A stretch of DNA of 12,138 nucleotides, taken from Casp-actino8 sp965659595 (lineage in GTDB: Bacteria; Actinomycetota; Acidimicrobiia; Acidimicrobiales; Ilumatobacteraceae). The position numbers and the translations under genes are program-made. Positions within the stretch are counted from its first letter, which is position 1. Each line of letters begins with the position of its first letter. The notes under the pieces are model-generated. The model saw only the letters and a list, made by a program, of their open reading frames with translations, was not told where the DNA came from and did no database searches. The stretch spans positions 1 to 12,138 of the forward strand of contig CBFHWN010000064.1 in assembly GCA_965659595.1 (NCBI GenBank), given 5' to 3'. This document shows, piece after piece, positions 6,167-12,138 of the stretch.

Positions 6167-6198
6167 AAAAGGCCCGGGGACGAAACCCCGGGCCTTTT
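6167..6198. terminator. Strong bidirectional intrinsic terminator
   Basis: GGCCCGGGG (6171-6179), loop ACGAAA, CCCCGGGCC (6186-6194) form a perfect nine-pair GC stem flanked by AAAA and TTTT, which extend the pairing to 13. On the plus strand it stops DUF2855 transcription with TTTT. On the minus strand the A run (6166-6170) becomes five T and stops the 104-residue membrane protein gene. The two genes converge on it. Confidence 0.93.
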
Positions 6199-6231
6199 CG
6201 ATTGCTGGGCAATGGGAGGGTTCAGGATGCG

Positions 6232-6546
6232 TCAGGCGCGCAGACCCTTGTTGATCGCATTGAACACTGCGTCCTTCAGCGGAATCATGCCTGCGATGAT
6301 GGCGCCATTGGCGACGACGTTGATCCAAGCGGTGTCATGGCTCCAGCCCCATCCGGCGAGGATGTGTCCGAAGTCGCCCATGAGCCAGACCATGAGGATC
6401 GAGACGCCAAGGGTCAGGTTGGCCCCGACCACCGGAATCTTGTTGACAGTTCCCTCGAGTCCGGCGGTGCCGAGGATCGAGTGGAGCACTTTCATGACCG
6501 CCTCGAGGAGGATGGCCATCACGATGAAGAGTGCTACGACGTACAT
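6232..6546 (-). CDS. Small three-segment membrane protein of unknown function
   Basis: The protein has 104 residues starting at the ATG at 6546, preceded on the minus strand by a strong Shine-Dalgarno AAAGGGG about six bases upstream, which excludes longer N-terminal extensions. Hydrophobic segments lie at about residues 2-21, 39-57 and 74-90. They are separated by a short GLEGTVNKIP turn and an aromatic/His stretch (GDFGHILAGWGWSHDTAW). The C-terminus is short and basic (NAINKGLRA). I do not recognise a family. Size and topology recall holins, but no phage genes are nearby. It stands alone: its own strong terminator lies downstream and a 159-bp non-coding region upstream separates it from the divergent dehydrogenase gene. 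In that region TACCGT (minus strand, 6594-6589) is a possible -10 box without a good -35. Confidence 0.72.
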   Translation of the reverse strand: MYVVALFIVMAILLEAVMKVLHSILGTAGLEGTVNKIPVVGANLTLGVSILMVWLMGDFGHILAGWGWSHDTAWINVVANGAIIAGMIPLKDAVFNAINKGLRA

Positions 6547-6705
6547 AAGTACCCCTTTCGGTAGGTTGCGGTCCGTGGCCGCGGGGGCACGGTATGAAGT
6601 GCCGACGCGAAATGTGGTGGATGTCACAGGAAAAGGGCTCTTGATCAGGCCTTTCGCGCGGAGAGAGGTGGAACGAGTTCGGTTGACGACGTGGGATGAT
6701 GGGTC

Positions 6706-7638
6706 ATGCGTGCCGTGCGACGACATGACCACGGAGTTGTCGTCGTTGACGCTCCCGAACCAGAAGATGTCGGTGCGGTTCTCGCCGTCGAAACGGCCGG
6801 AATCTGTGGCAGCGACCTCCACATGCTCGGTCTTGGCGCGTCCGAGGTCACACTCGGACACGAATTCGGCGGTCGCCTCCCGGACGGACGTCGAGTGGCC
6901 GTTCGCCCCATTGGTCGGTGCGGAGCGTGCGAGTCATGTCGCAGTTTTCGGGCCAACTTGTGTCCGGATGCCTTCGCCCGTTTCCAGGGTGGAGCGATCG
7001 ACGGTGGGTTCGCTGATCGAGTGGCCGTCGACCCCGACACGATCTTCCCGATGTACGACGGTCAGACCGCTGGTGCAGCAGCTCTCGTCGAGCCGATCGC
7101 CGTCGCCGTTCACGGAGTTCGACGAGTCGAGATGCAGTCAGGCATGTCGGTCGCAATTGTCGGTGCCGGAAGCGTGGGATTGGCGACAGTCGCCGTTCTG
7201 GTCGACCTCGGAGTCGACGTCCATGTGGAAGCCCGCTACGAGCATCAACGACGAGCGGTCGAAGCACTTGGTGGTCGAGTCGGACTCGAGGGTCGCTACG
7301 ACATCGTGTTCGACGCAGTCGGTTCGCCCTCGGCCTTCAGTGCTGCAGTCGGAGCCTGCCGGTCCGGGGGAGATCTCGTCGAACTCGGAGTCTTCTGGGA
7401 TCCGGTGAGTATGGGAGCCGACGTCGTGCTGCGCGAGATCACCATTCGTCCGGCGGTCTTCTACACGCATCAGCACGACGGATCCGATTTCCAGACGGCG
7501 ATCGACGTCTTGCATCGTTCACCGCACATCGAAGACGTTCTGGTGACTCATCGTTTTCCGCTCAACGATGCCGTGGAGGCGTTCCGAGTGGCCGCCGATC
7601 GTCGAAGTGGAGCGTTGAAGGTCCATCTGGTTGTATGA
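6706..7638 (+). CDS. Zinc-dependent MDR alcohol dehydrogenase family protein
   Basis: The 310-residue protein is slightly short for the family (usually 330-380). All zinc ligands are visible. Catalytic zinc: Cys34 (GICGSD), His52 and Glu53 (GHEFGG), with Glu129 in ALVEPIAVAVHG. Structural zinc: Cys72, Cys75, Cys78 and Cys86 in the classic C-x2-C-x2-C-x7-C loop. The dinucleotide loop is VGAGSVG (152-158). It should oxidise an alcohol or polyol, or reduce the carbonyl, with NAD(P) in the cytoplasm; the substrate cannot be told. The shortening is in the Rossmann domain (after VHVEARYEHQ, about 180-190). The ribosome binding site is weak. The LLM oxidoreductase starts four bases after its stop, so the pair is an operon and may act in one catabolic route. 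Confidence 0.9.
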   Translation: MRAVRRHDHGVVVVDAPEPEDVGAVLAVETAGICGSDLHMLGLGASEVTLGHEFGGRLPDGRRVAVRPIGRCGACESCRSFRANLCPDAFARFQGGAIDGGFADRVAVDPDTIFPMYDGQTAGAAALVEPIAVAVHGVRRVEMQSGMSVAIVGAGSVGLATVAVLVDLGVDVHVEARYEHQRRAVEALGGRVGLEGRYDIVFDAVGSPSAFSAAVGACRSGGDLVELGVFWDPVSMGADVVLREITIRPAVFYTHQHDGSDFQTAIDVLHRSPHIEDVLVTHRFPLNDAVEAFRVAADRRSGALKVHLVV

Positions 7639-7642
7639 CGTC

Positions 7643-8641
7643 ATGACTCTCGTGATCATGAGGTACGACCTCCGCGTCCCGCCCCCCGACAGTCCAGCTG
7701 CCGGTGTCACCTCGTCCGGCCAGTACGCAGCCTGCCTCGAGCAGGTTCGGTGGGCCGATGAGGTCGGTCTCGACATGGTCGTGCTCTCCGAGCATCACGG
7801 CACCGACGACGGCTTCATGCCGGCTCCGGTCACGCTGGCTGCCGCCGTCGCCGCGTCGACTGAGCGAATCGGAATCAACATCTCGGCGGCGCTCGTGATC
7901 ATGCACGATCCGGTGCGACTAGCCGAACAGTTGGCCACTGTCGACCTGGTGTCGAAAGGACGCGTCAGCGTCGTCTGCGGAACGGGTTATCGCCAAGAGG
8001 AATTCGAGATGGCCGGTCTCGAGTTCAAGGAGCGATTCAGTGTTCTGGAAGAGACCATCAGTGTGATGCGTCAGGCGTGGACCGGCGAGTACTTCGACCA
8101 TCGGGGACGTCGGGTACGAGTGCGACCCTTGCCGCATACACCCGGCGGCCCCACGTTGATGATGGGTGGATCGACTCCGGTGGCGGCGCGTCGTGCGGCG
8201 CGACTCGGATGCTTCTTCATGGCCGCCAACGATGATCCAGCAGTCGGTGAGGCGTACAACGACGAATGCTCAAAGGCGGGCTTTCAGGGCTTCGCAATGC
8301 TGCCGTCGAAGGCCCCCGGTTTCGTGCACGTCACGAACGATCCCGAACGCGACTGGAATCGCCTTGCTCCGTTCGTGCTCCACGAGGCCCGCACCTACGC
8401 CACTTGGCAGCGAAAGGGGCAGTCGTCCGTCGTACACGTGCACGACTCGGCCACTCTCGACGACGTGAAAGCCAGCGGGGTGTACGCCATCGTCACACCC
8501 GAGGAGTGCATCGCTCTCGCGAAGCGCTTTGGTTCGCTGACCCTTCATCCGTTGATGGGTGGAATTCCTCCTGAAGTGGCCGCTGAAAGTTTGTCGCTCT
8601 TCGAATCCGACGTTCTGCCGGTTCTGCGACGCACCGCCTGA
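7643..8641 (+). CDS. LLM class flavin-dependent oxidoreductase
   Basis: This 332-residue luciferase-like monooxygenase (FMN or F420 type) has MRYDLRVPP at the start, VLSEHHGTDDGF (47-58), HDPVRLAEQLATVDLVSKGR (88-107), GTGYRQEEFEM (113-123), and ends LHPLMGGIPPEVA...LFESDVLP as in other actinobacterial members. Such enzymes use reduced flavin or F420H2 to oxidise or reduce small molecules; the substrate is unknown. ATG at 7643 is preferred over the ATG at 7658 and a TTG at 7631 because MTLVIMRYD fits the first beta strand. It follows the alcohol dehydrogenase by four bases, and the junction is the palindrome TGACGTCA, which holds the upstream TGA stop and, at its end, the A of this start codon. 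Its last 97 bases are antisense to the HTTM gene. Confidence 0.93.
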   Translation: MTLVIMRYDLRVPPPDSPAAGVTSSGQYAACLEQVRWADEVGLDMVVLSEHHGTDDGFMPAPVTLAAAVAASTERIGINISAALVIMHDPVRLAEQLATVDLVSKGRVSVVCGTGYRQEEFEMAGLEFKERFSVLEETISVMRQAWTGEYFDHRGRRVRVRPLPHTPGGPTLMMGGSTPVAARRAARLGCFFMAANDDPAVGEAYNDECSKAGFQGFAMLPSKAPGFVHVTNDPERDWNRLAPFVLHEARTYATWQRKGQSSVVHVHDSATLDDVKASGVYAIVTPEECIALAKRFGSLTLHPLMGGIPPEVAAESLSLFESDVLPVLRRTA

Positions 8642-9501
8642 ATCACTGATTCGGCTCCATGCTCGACGTCGAACAGGCAGGCGTAGGCGACGAACGAGAG
8701 TGGATACGGAAAGCTGATCGCCATGAGGGCGAGAACTCCCACGTGAAAACCCCAAGCCGACAGGGCCCAGATCCATCGAGCGCGTTTCGAAGCCGAGAGT
8801 GCTGCGAGCGCACCGATCTCCACGGCGGTGGTGACGACCGCCGCTGGTGGAAAGAGCCAGGCGAAGCGGACTGTCCAGCCCCCGAATGGCGAATGCGGAC
8901 TGCCGAGCAACTCCTTGCGAAGATTGTCGTAGGCCACCTGATTGCGCAAGATGTCGCCGACGAGCCAGTCCATGCCACCGTGACGGAGTTTCGCGATGCC
9001 GGCGAGAATGTAGGTGAGCACGGTGGCGAGGATCATCGCCCTGATCGGGATTCCGTAGCGGACATGCTCATCCGTCGGCACCTCACGGCGACGCGAGTCC
9101 CATGACCAGACATCGGCCGACCGGCTGAAGCCGAGTGCGAGGAGGTGAAGCGCAACGAGATGTTCGGTGTGAATGACGTGACCGAACGAGAGTCGATATG
9201 TCGACACCACCAAGAAGGCGAGGGCGAAAGCGGGCCCCGTCACGCGAAATCCCACGCCTGCGGTGAACAACACGCCGAGGACGAGGGTGCCGAGGAAGAG
9301 GAGGTGGACGAGAGTCGGTGACCACGGTGCGTCGAGGAACCACAGAACCCCCACGCCCTCGGTCTGCCAGGCCGGCAGATCGGCGCTCTGCCAGAACGAA
9401 GCGGAACGGACGAGCATGAACACGACCGTGTACGCGCCGACGAGAATGCGTAGAGCCGCCAGTCGAGAAGCTGGGGCGGTGCGCCACATCCAGTCGATCA
9501 C
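8545..9501 (-). CDS. HTTM domain (vitamin K-dependent gamma-carboxylase-like) membrane protein
   Basis: This 318-residue polytopic membrane protein has hydrophobic segments near residues 14-32, 51-80, 88-106, 112-124, 152-170, 216-236 and 242-275. The segment TYILAGIAKLRHGGMDWLVGD (163-183) aligns by eye with IAGVKKLDADWVEG of human GGCX, and Lys171 falls where GGCX has its catalytic-base lysine. GFHVGVLALMAISFPY (251-266) matches the FH...IGMF region. The short size fits bacterial HTTM proteins, whose substrates are mostly unknown. GTG at 9501 overlaps the stop of the upstream partner by four bases (GTGA); an ATG lies four codons later. The hydrophilic tail from about residue 287 is encoded antisense to the LLM gene. 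It is probably co-expressed with the YPMF protein. Confidence 0.82.
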   Translation of the reverse strand: MIDWMWRTAPASRLAALRILVGAYTVVFMLVRSASFWQSADLPAWQTEGVGVLWFLDAPWSPTLVHLLFLGTLVLGVLFTAGVGFRVTGPAFALAFLVVSTYRLSFGHVIHTEHLVALHLLALGFSRSADVWSWDSRRREVPTDEHVRYGIPIRAMILATVLTYILAGIAKLRHGGMDWLVGDILRNQVAYDNLRKELLGSPHSPFGGWTVRFAWLFPPAAVVTTAVEIGALAALSASKRARWIWALSAWGFHVGVLALMAISFPYPLSFVAYACLFDVEHGAESVIQAVRRRTGRTSDSKSDKLSAATSGGIPPING

Positions 9502-9959
9502 AAGCCGTCTCCGGATACGCGGCACGAGGTGTGGACGACACGAGAAATGGGTGATGTGCGACCCTCGTACCAATCGATGGCGTCGTACCTTTCGGTGGCG
9601 ATCTCGACTTCGGTCCCCGTCCAGGCTGTCGACAACCGCGAGGCGATGTCGGCGCAGAGCACTGCTCCGCCGTCGCGACGTATCGCTTCGTACACCAATT
9701 GAGCGGCGATGATGACTTCGTCGTTGCCTGAGATCTGTGTGGGTGAGAGGCGCCGGATGGTTCCGTCGACGGCTACGAGGACCGCAGTGTGCACGGGTTC
9801 GACGGCCGTTCTTCGACTCGAGAACATCGGGTAGGTCGAGAGTGGATAACTGTCGCGGTCGAGGGCCACCGGAACGACACCGATCACGGTGATGATCCCA
9901 AGTGCGAGGAGACGCGCGACCCTGCGAGAAGCTCGGCGATCGTCGGTGTCTTGTGTCAT
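9498..9959 (-). CDS. Small single-pass membrane protein with YPLSTYPMFS motif, HTTM partner
   Basis: The protein has 153 residues: an Arg-rich N-terminus, one membrane segment (about 17-33), the motif DRDSYPLSTYPMFSS (34-48), then a globular domain of about 100 residues with Cys102 and Cys146, probably exterior. From memory, small proteins with a (Y/F)P.STYPMFS motif are often encoded beside HTTM genes; here it is directly upstream with a four-base stop/start overlap, so coupling and joint function are likely. The role is unknown. A longer upstream start would cross the divergent 569-residue gene and is rejected. A weak GAAGG lies before the ATG at 9959, and TACGGT (minus strand, 9974-9969) is a possible -10 box. 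Confidence 0.75.
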   Translation of the reverse strand: MTQDTDDRRASRRVARLLALGIITVIGVVPVALDRDSYPLSTYPMFSSRRTAVEPVHTAVLVAVDGTIRRLSPTQISGNDEVIIAAQLVYEAIRRDGGAVLCADIASRLSTAWTGTEVEIATERYDAIDWYEGRTSPISRVVHTSCRVSGDGL

Positions 9960-9992
9960 CGCCTTCGAACCGTAGTCGTCGGTCTCATTGCC

Positions 9993-9998
9993 TAAGGT
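9993..9998 (+). promoter_or_regulatory. Candidate -10 box for the 569-residue membrane protein gene
   Basis: TAAGGT (TANNNT) lies six bases before the GTG at 10005, the spacing of a leaderless promoter. The same bases overlap AAGGTGG, which could instead be a Shine-Dalgarno sequence, so the assignment is ambiguous. No -35 box is obvious. Confidence 0.3.
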
Positions 9999-10004
9999 GG
10001 CCGT

Positions 10005-11714
10005 GTGGCGGGGGCGAAGCGTTGGCTGATCTGGTTGGTGTCGTGCACAGTGGTTTTCGGTGCGGCACGCGCTGTCGCCCTGCCGGAGGTGTGCGAGTCG
10101 ACGACGAGTGCCGAACGCCGGGCTGCGATCGACGAGGGAGTCGGTTGGATCGCGCGCACGCAGGCCGATTCGGGTCGTTTCCTGTATCGCTACGACGCCG
10201 CATCCGACACCTCGATTCCCGGCTACGTCTGGATCAGACACGCGGGGACGATGATGGCTCTCGCTCAAGTGGTGGAAGCCGGACTCGACACGACAGGTGA
10301 CGCCTCCCGCTCTCTGTCTCGCGCACTCGACGCGGCAATCGACAAACTCGCGACGACGACTGTCGACGGCGAGGTCAGATCGGGTCTTCGCGAGGGTGCG
10401 TACGTCTCGACGGGAGGCACCGCCTTGTTGCTGCTCGCGGTGACCGAAGGTGTGGTCGTCGACGAGGATCTGGTCGAGCGACTCGGACGCCACATCGTCG
10501 CTTCGGTTGCGCCGGGACCCGCTGGAACCTTGGTGATTCTGGAGCAGGCGTCACCCGAACTCGAGTTCGTGGCCGGTTCGGTGAGTCGTTTCACGACGGG
10601 TGAAGCAGCGTTCGCGCTGGCGCGACTCGAGAGACTGCAGCCGGGAAGAGGTTGGGGAGTCGCCGTGCCGGCGATTCTCGACTATCTGGCGTTGTACAAA
10701 GCCGATGCCGAGGGTTTCGTCCCCGATATGCCCGATCACTGGGCGGCCTATGCGATGGCTGAGATGACCCGTTGGCCGGAGTCGTCATGGGCGGAGATCG
10801 TGGAGCGAGCATCGGGAGACTTCGACGACGTGCACGTCGCCTGGGCGAACAAGCAGATGGGTATGAATTCGGTCATGGTTCGTTACGAGTCGCAACGGAC
10901 CAACCGGGGATTCGATCGCTGGTTGAGAGGCCGCACCTCGCTCGGATCGGCGATCGGCACTCATGGCGAGGCACTGGGTGGCTGGTGGGAGGTGGCAGCT
11001 GTCGACGACTCCTTTGCGGGTGTGCGCAGCGGACTTCGAGATCGTCTCGCCTGCAACGCCGGCGTGATCACTGCTCGACAGGTCGACTCCGATACAGCCG
11101 CGTCGTATGCGTCACCTGATGACGTGCGTGGATCGTGGCTGTGGTTCGACATCACTCAGGTCGACGATCAACAGCACGCCGTGTCGGCTCTGGTGGCTTC
11201 GGAGCGAATCCTCGACGCCGGGGGAGAACTTCCCCGGCGCGCCACGTTGCCTCACTCGTGGTGGCTACTCGTTTTGGCCATCGTCGCGGTCGTCAATCCG
11301 GCGAGACTGTCGCGCGTCGGCTACCGAGTCGGTCCGTGGTCGATCGTCGTCGGAATCGTTCTCCTGTTGCTCGACCGAGTGATCTTGCGCGCCCTCGACG
11401 TCAGCATTCCGACCGCCTTGGTGGCGGCCGGCGTGGTCACAATCTTCGGATCGCTGCTCGGACTGATTCCGCGCCTTGCCCCTCCGTCGTCGACCCTGGC
11501 CTTGTGGCGTCCGGAGGTGATCGTCCTGTTCGTGGCAGCCGGAGGTCGTCCATGGGCCCTCGTCGTTGGACTCGTGTTGGCTGTCGGATTGTCTCGCTCG
11601 ACATCCAAGTCGCGACGGGGTGAGACGTCGCTGGTAGGGCTCGACCTGATGTGGGCTCTGGTGGCAGTCGCTGCCGGGATCGCGTTGATCGTCGACGGCG
11701 TGTACGCCGTTTGA
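10005..11714 (+). CDS. Exported alpha/alpha-toroid-like domain with C-terminal membrane anchor, unknown function
   Basis: This 569-residue protein starts at a GTG. Residues 7-24 form a signal or anchor segment (WLIWLVSCTVVFGAARA). Residues about 35-405 are a helical exterior domain with recurring G.(A/T)..AL..L helices: EGVGWIARTQADSGRFLYRY (44-63), IRHAGTMMALAQV (77-89), STGGTALLLLAV (135-146), TGEAAFALARLERL (198-211), HWAAYAMAEM (245-254), GTHGEALGGWW (318-328), QQHAVSALVASERIL (389-403). Such repeats suggest an (alpha/alpha)6-7 toroid, the fold of many glycan-active enzymes and terpenoid cyclases. No catalytic residues can be named. About five membrane segments follow (419-433, 443-461, 469-488, 503-530, 545-565). 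It is divergent from the YPMF/HTTM pair, 45 bp away, suggesting shared control and perhaps a shared envelope process. It converges on leuS with 13 bp between stops and no terminator. Confidence 0.72.
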   Translation: MAGAKRWLIWLVSCTVVFGAARAVALPEVCESTTSAERRAAIDEGVGWIARTQADSGRFLYRYDAASDTSIPGYVWIRHAGTMMALAQVVEAGLDTTGDASRSLSRALDAAIDKLATTTVDGEVRSGLREGAYVSTGGTALLLLAVTEGVVVDEDLVERLGRHIVASVAPGPAGTLVILEQASPELEFVAGSVSRFTTGEAAFALARLERLQPGRGWGVAVPAILDYLALYKADAEGFVPDMPDHWAAYAMAEMTRWPESSWAEIVERASGDFDDVHVAWANKQMGMNSVMVRYESQRTNRGFDRWLRGRTSLGSAIGTHGEALGGWWEVAAVDDSFAGVRSGLRDRLACNAGVITARQVDSDTAASYASPDDVRGSWLWFDITQVDDQQHAVSALVASERILDAGGELPRRATLPHSWWLLVLAIVAVVNPARLSRVGYRVGPWSIVVGIVLLLLDRVILRALDVSIPTALVAAGVVTIFGSLLGLIPRLAPPSSTLALWRPEVIVLFVAAGGRPWALVVGLVLAVGLSRSTSKSRRGETSLVGLDLMWALVAVAAGIALIVDGVYAV

Positions 11715-11727
11715 CGACAGCAAATGA

Positions 11728-12138
11728 TCAGACGACGAGGTTGACCATGCGTCCGGGGACGACGATGACCTTCTTCGGTGTCGCTCCGGCCAGGGCGGCG
11801 ATCACCTTCACGTCGGCCAAAGCCAATGTCTGCACGGTTTCGCGGTCGGCATCGCTCGGAACCTCGACTCGAGTCCTGACTTTGCCGTTGATCTGTACTG
11901 GATATTCGATCGTGTCGTCGACCAGAAGAGTCGGGTCGGCCTCGGGGAAGGGTTCGTAGGTCACTGTGGTCGAGTGTCCGAGGCGCTTCCAGAGCTCTTC
12001 GCCGAGATGCGGACACAGAGGTGACAGCATCTGAACGAGTGGTGTCGCAACCTCTTGCGGGCACGAGTTGGTGCGGCTGACTTCTTGAGTGAGAGCGTTG
12101 TTGAGCTCGATCAACTTGGCGATTGCTGTGTTGAAACG
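11728..12138 (-). CDS. leuS: Leucyl-tRNA synthetase, C-terminal end (partial)
   Basis: The last 136 residues are present, running off the right edge in frame. The visible start RFNTAIAKLIELNNALT and then LSPLCPHLGEELWKRLGH belong to the helical anticodon-binding domain. EYPVQINGKVRTRVEVP and the terminal ATPKKVIVVPGRMVNLVV form the C-terminal domain typical of bacterial LeuRS, which contacts the tRNA-Leu elbow. The enzyme charges tRNA-Leu in the cytoplasm. The C-terminus is complete and ends at TGA (11730-11728). The KMSKS and editing domains lie outside the window. In several actinobacteria leuS sits a few genes beyond nadD-LCP-rsfS, matching the block at the left end. Confidence 0.97.
   Translation of the reverse strand, partial: RFNTAIAKLIELNNALTQEVSRTNSCPQEVATPLVQMLSPLCPHLGEELWKRLGHSTTVTYEPFPEADPTLLVDDTIEYPVQINGKVRTRVEVPSDADRETVQTLALADVKVIAALAGATPKKVIVVPGRMVNLVV

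Noticed and set aside
6167..6198. Long perfect inverted repeat as an insertion-sequence end
   Set aside because: A single copy with flanking A and T runs between convergent genes is explained fully as a terminator; there is no transposase.
6232..6546. Phage holin
   Set aside because: Size and topology are compatible, but there is no endolysin or other phage gene and the gene stands alone.
7636..7643. TGACGTCA as a regulator binding site
   Set aside because: It is only eight bases and is accounted for by the stop codon and start codon of two adjacent genes.
9960..10493. Upstream extension of the YPMF protein
   Set aside because: It would run antisense through the signal peptide region of the divergent membrane protein; the ATG at 9959 gives a normal one-TM protein.

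Overview
The window is GC-rich, densely coded, uses GTG as well as ATG starts, and has several genes whose starts look leaderless. These traits, together with the protein families present (SCO6745 family, DUF2855, actinobacterial-type LLM flavin oxidoreductase, HTTM), suggest a high-GC actinobacterium, most like the class Acidimicrobiia (Ilumatobacter-type). This is an inference from family recollection, not from a search. A run of ten N at 259-268 marks an assembly gap inside a gene, so this is draft sequence.

Layout. Positions 1-1916 (+) form a conserved housekeeping block: the tail of a probable nadD, a LytR-CpsA-Psr-like membrane protein broken by the gap, rsfS (ribosomal silencing factor), and a small cysteine-pair protein. 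All are joined by short overlaps. A tRNA-Ala(GGC) with its own intrinsic terminator follows (1962-2069). Then come a secreted probable lipoprotein (-) and, divergent from it across 38 bp, an SCO6745-family protein (+). At 3787-4941 (-) lies the highlight: one GrdB/PrdB-like reductase gene interrupted by an in-frame TGA exactly where the family has its redox Cys/Sec (UxxC), with a stem-loop just downstream that fits a bacterial SECIS. It is read as a selenoprotein. Divergent from it is a DUF2855 gene (+), ending at a strong bidirectional terminator shared with a 104-residue membrane protein (-). An MDR zinc alcohol dehydrogenase and an LLM flavin oxidoreductase form a tight (+) pair at 6706-8641. 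Next is a (-) pair: a small one-TM protein with a YPLSTYPMFS motif and an HTTM (gamma-carboxylase-like) membrane protein, whose 3' end overlaps the LLM gene antisense by 97 bp. Divergent from this pair is a 569-residue membrane protein with an alpha/alpha-toroid-like exterior domain. The window closes with the C-terminal end of leuS (-).

How the genes work together. The nadD-LCP-rsfS block and leuS lie close together in other actinobacteria, so the roughly 10 kb between rsfS and leuS looks like a lineage-specific accessory stretch, starting next to the tRNA. I see no transposase, integrase, CRISPR or rRNA. The most unusual content is the predicted selenoprotein with its candidate SECIS and operator-like divergent promoter region. 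The three-gene HTTM locus, possibly an envelope-modification system, comes next.
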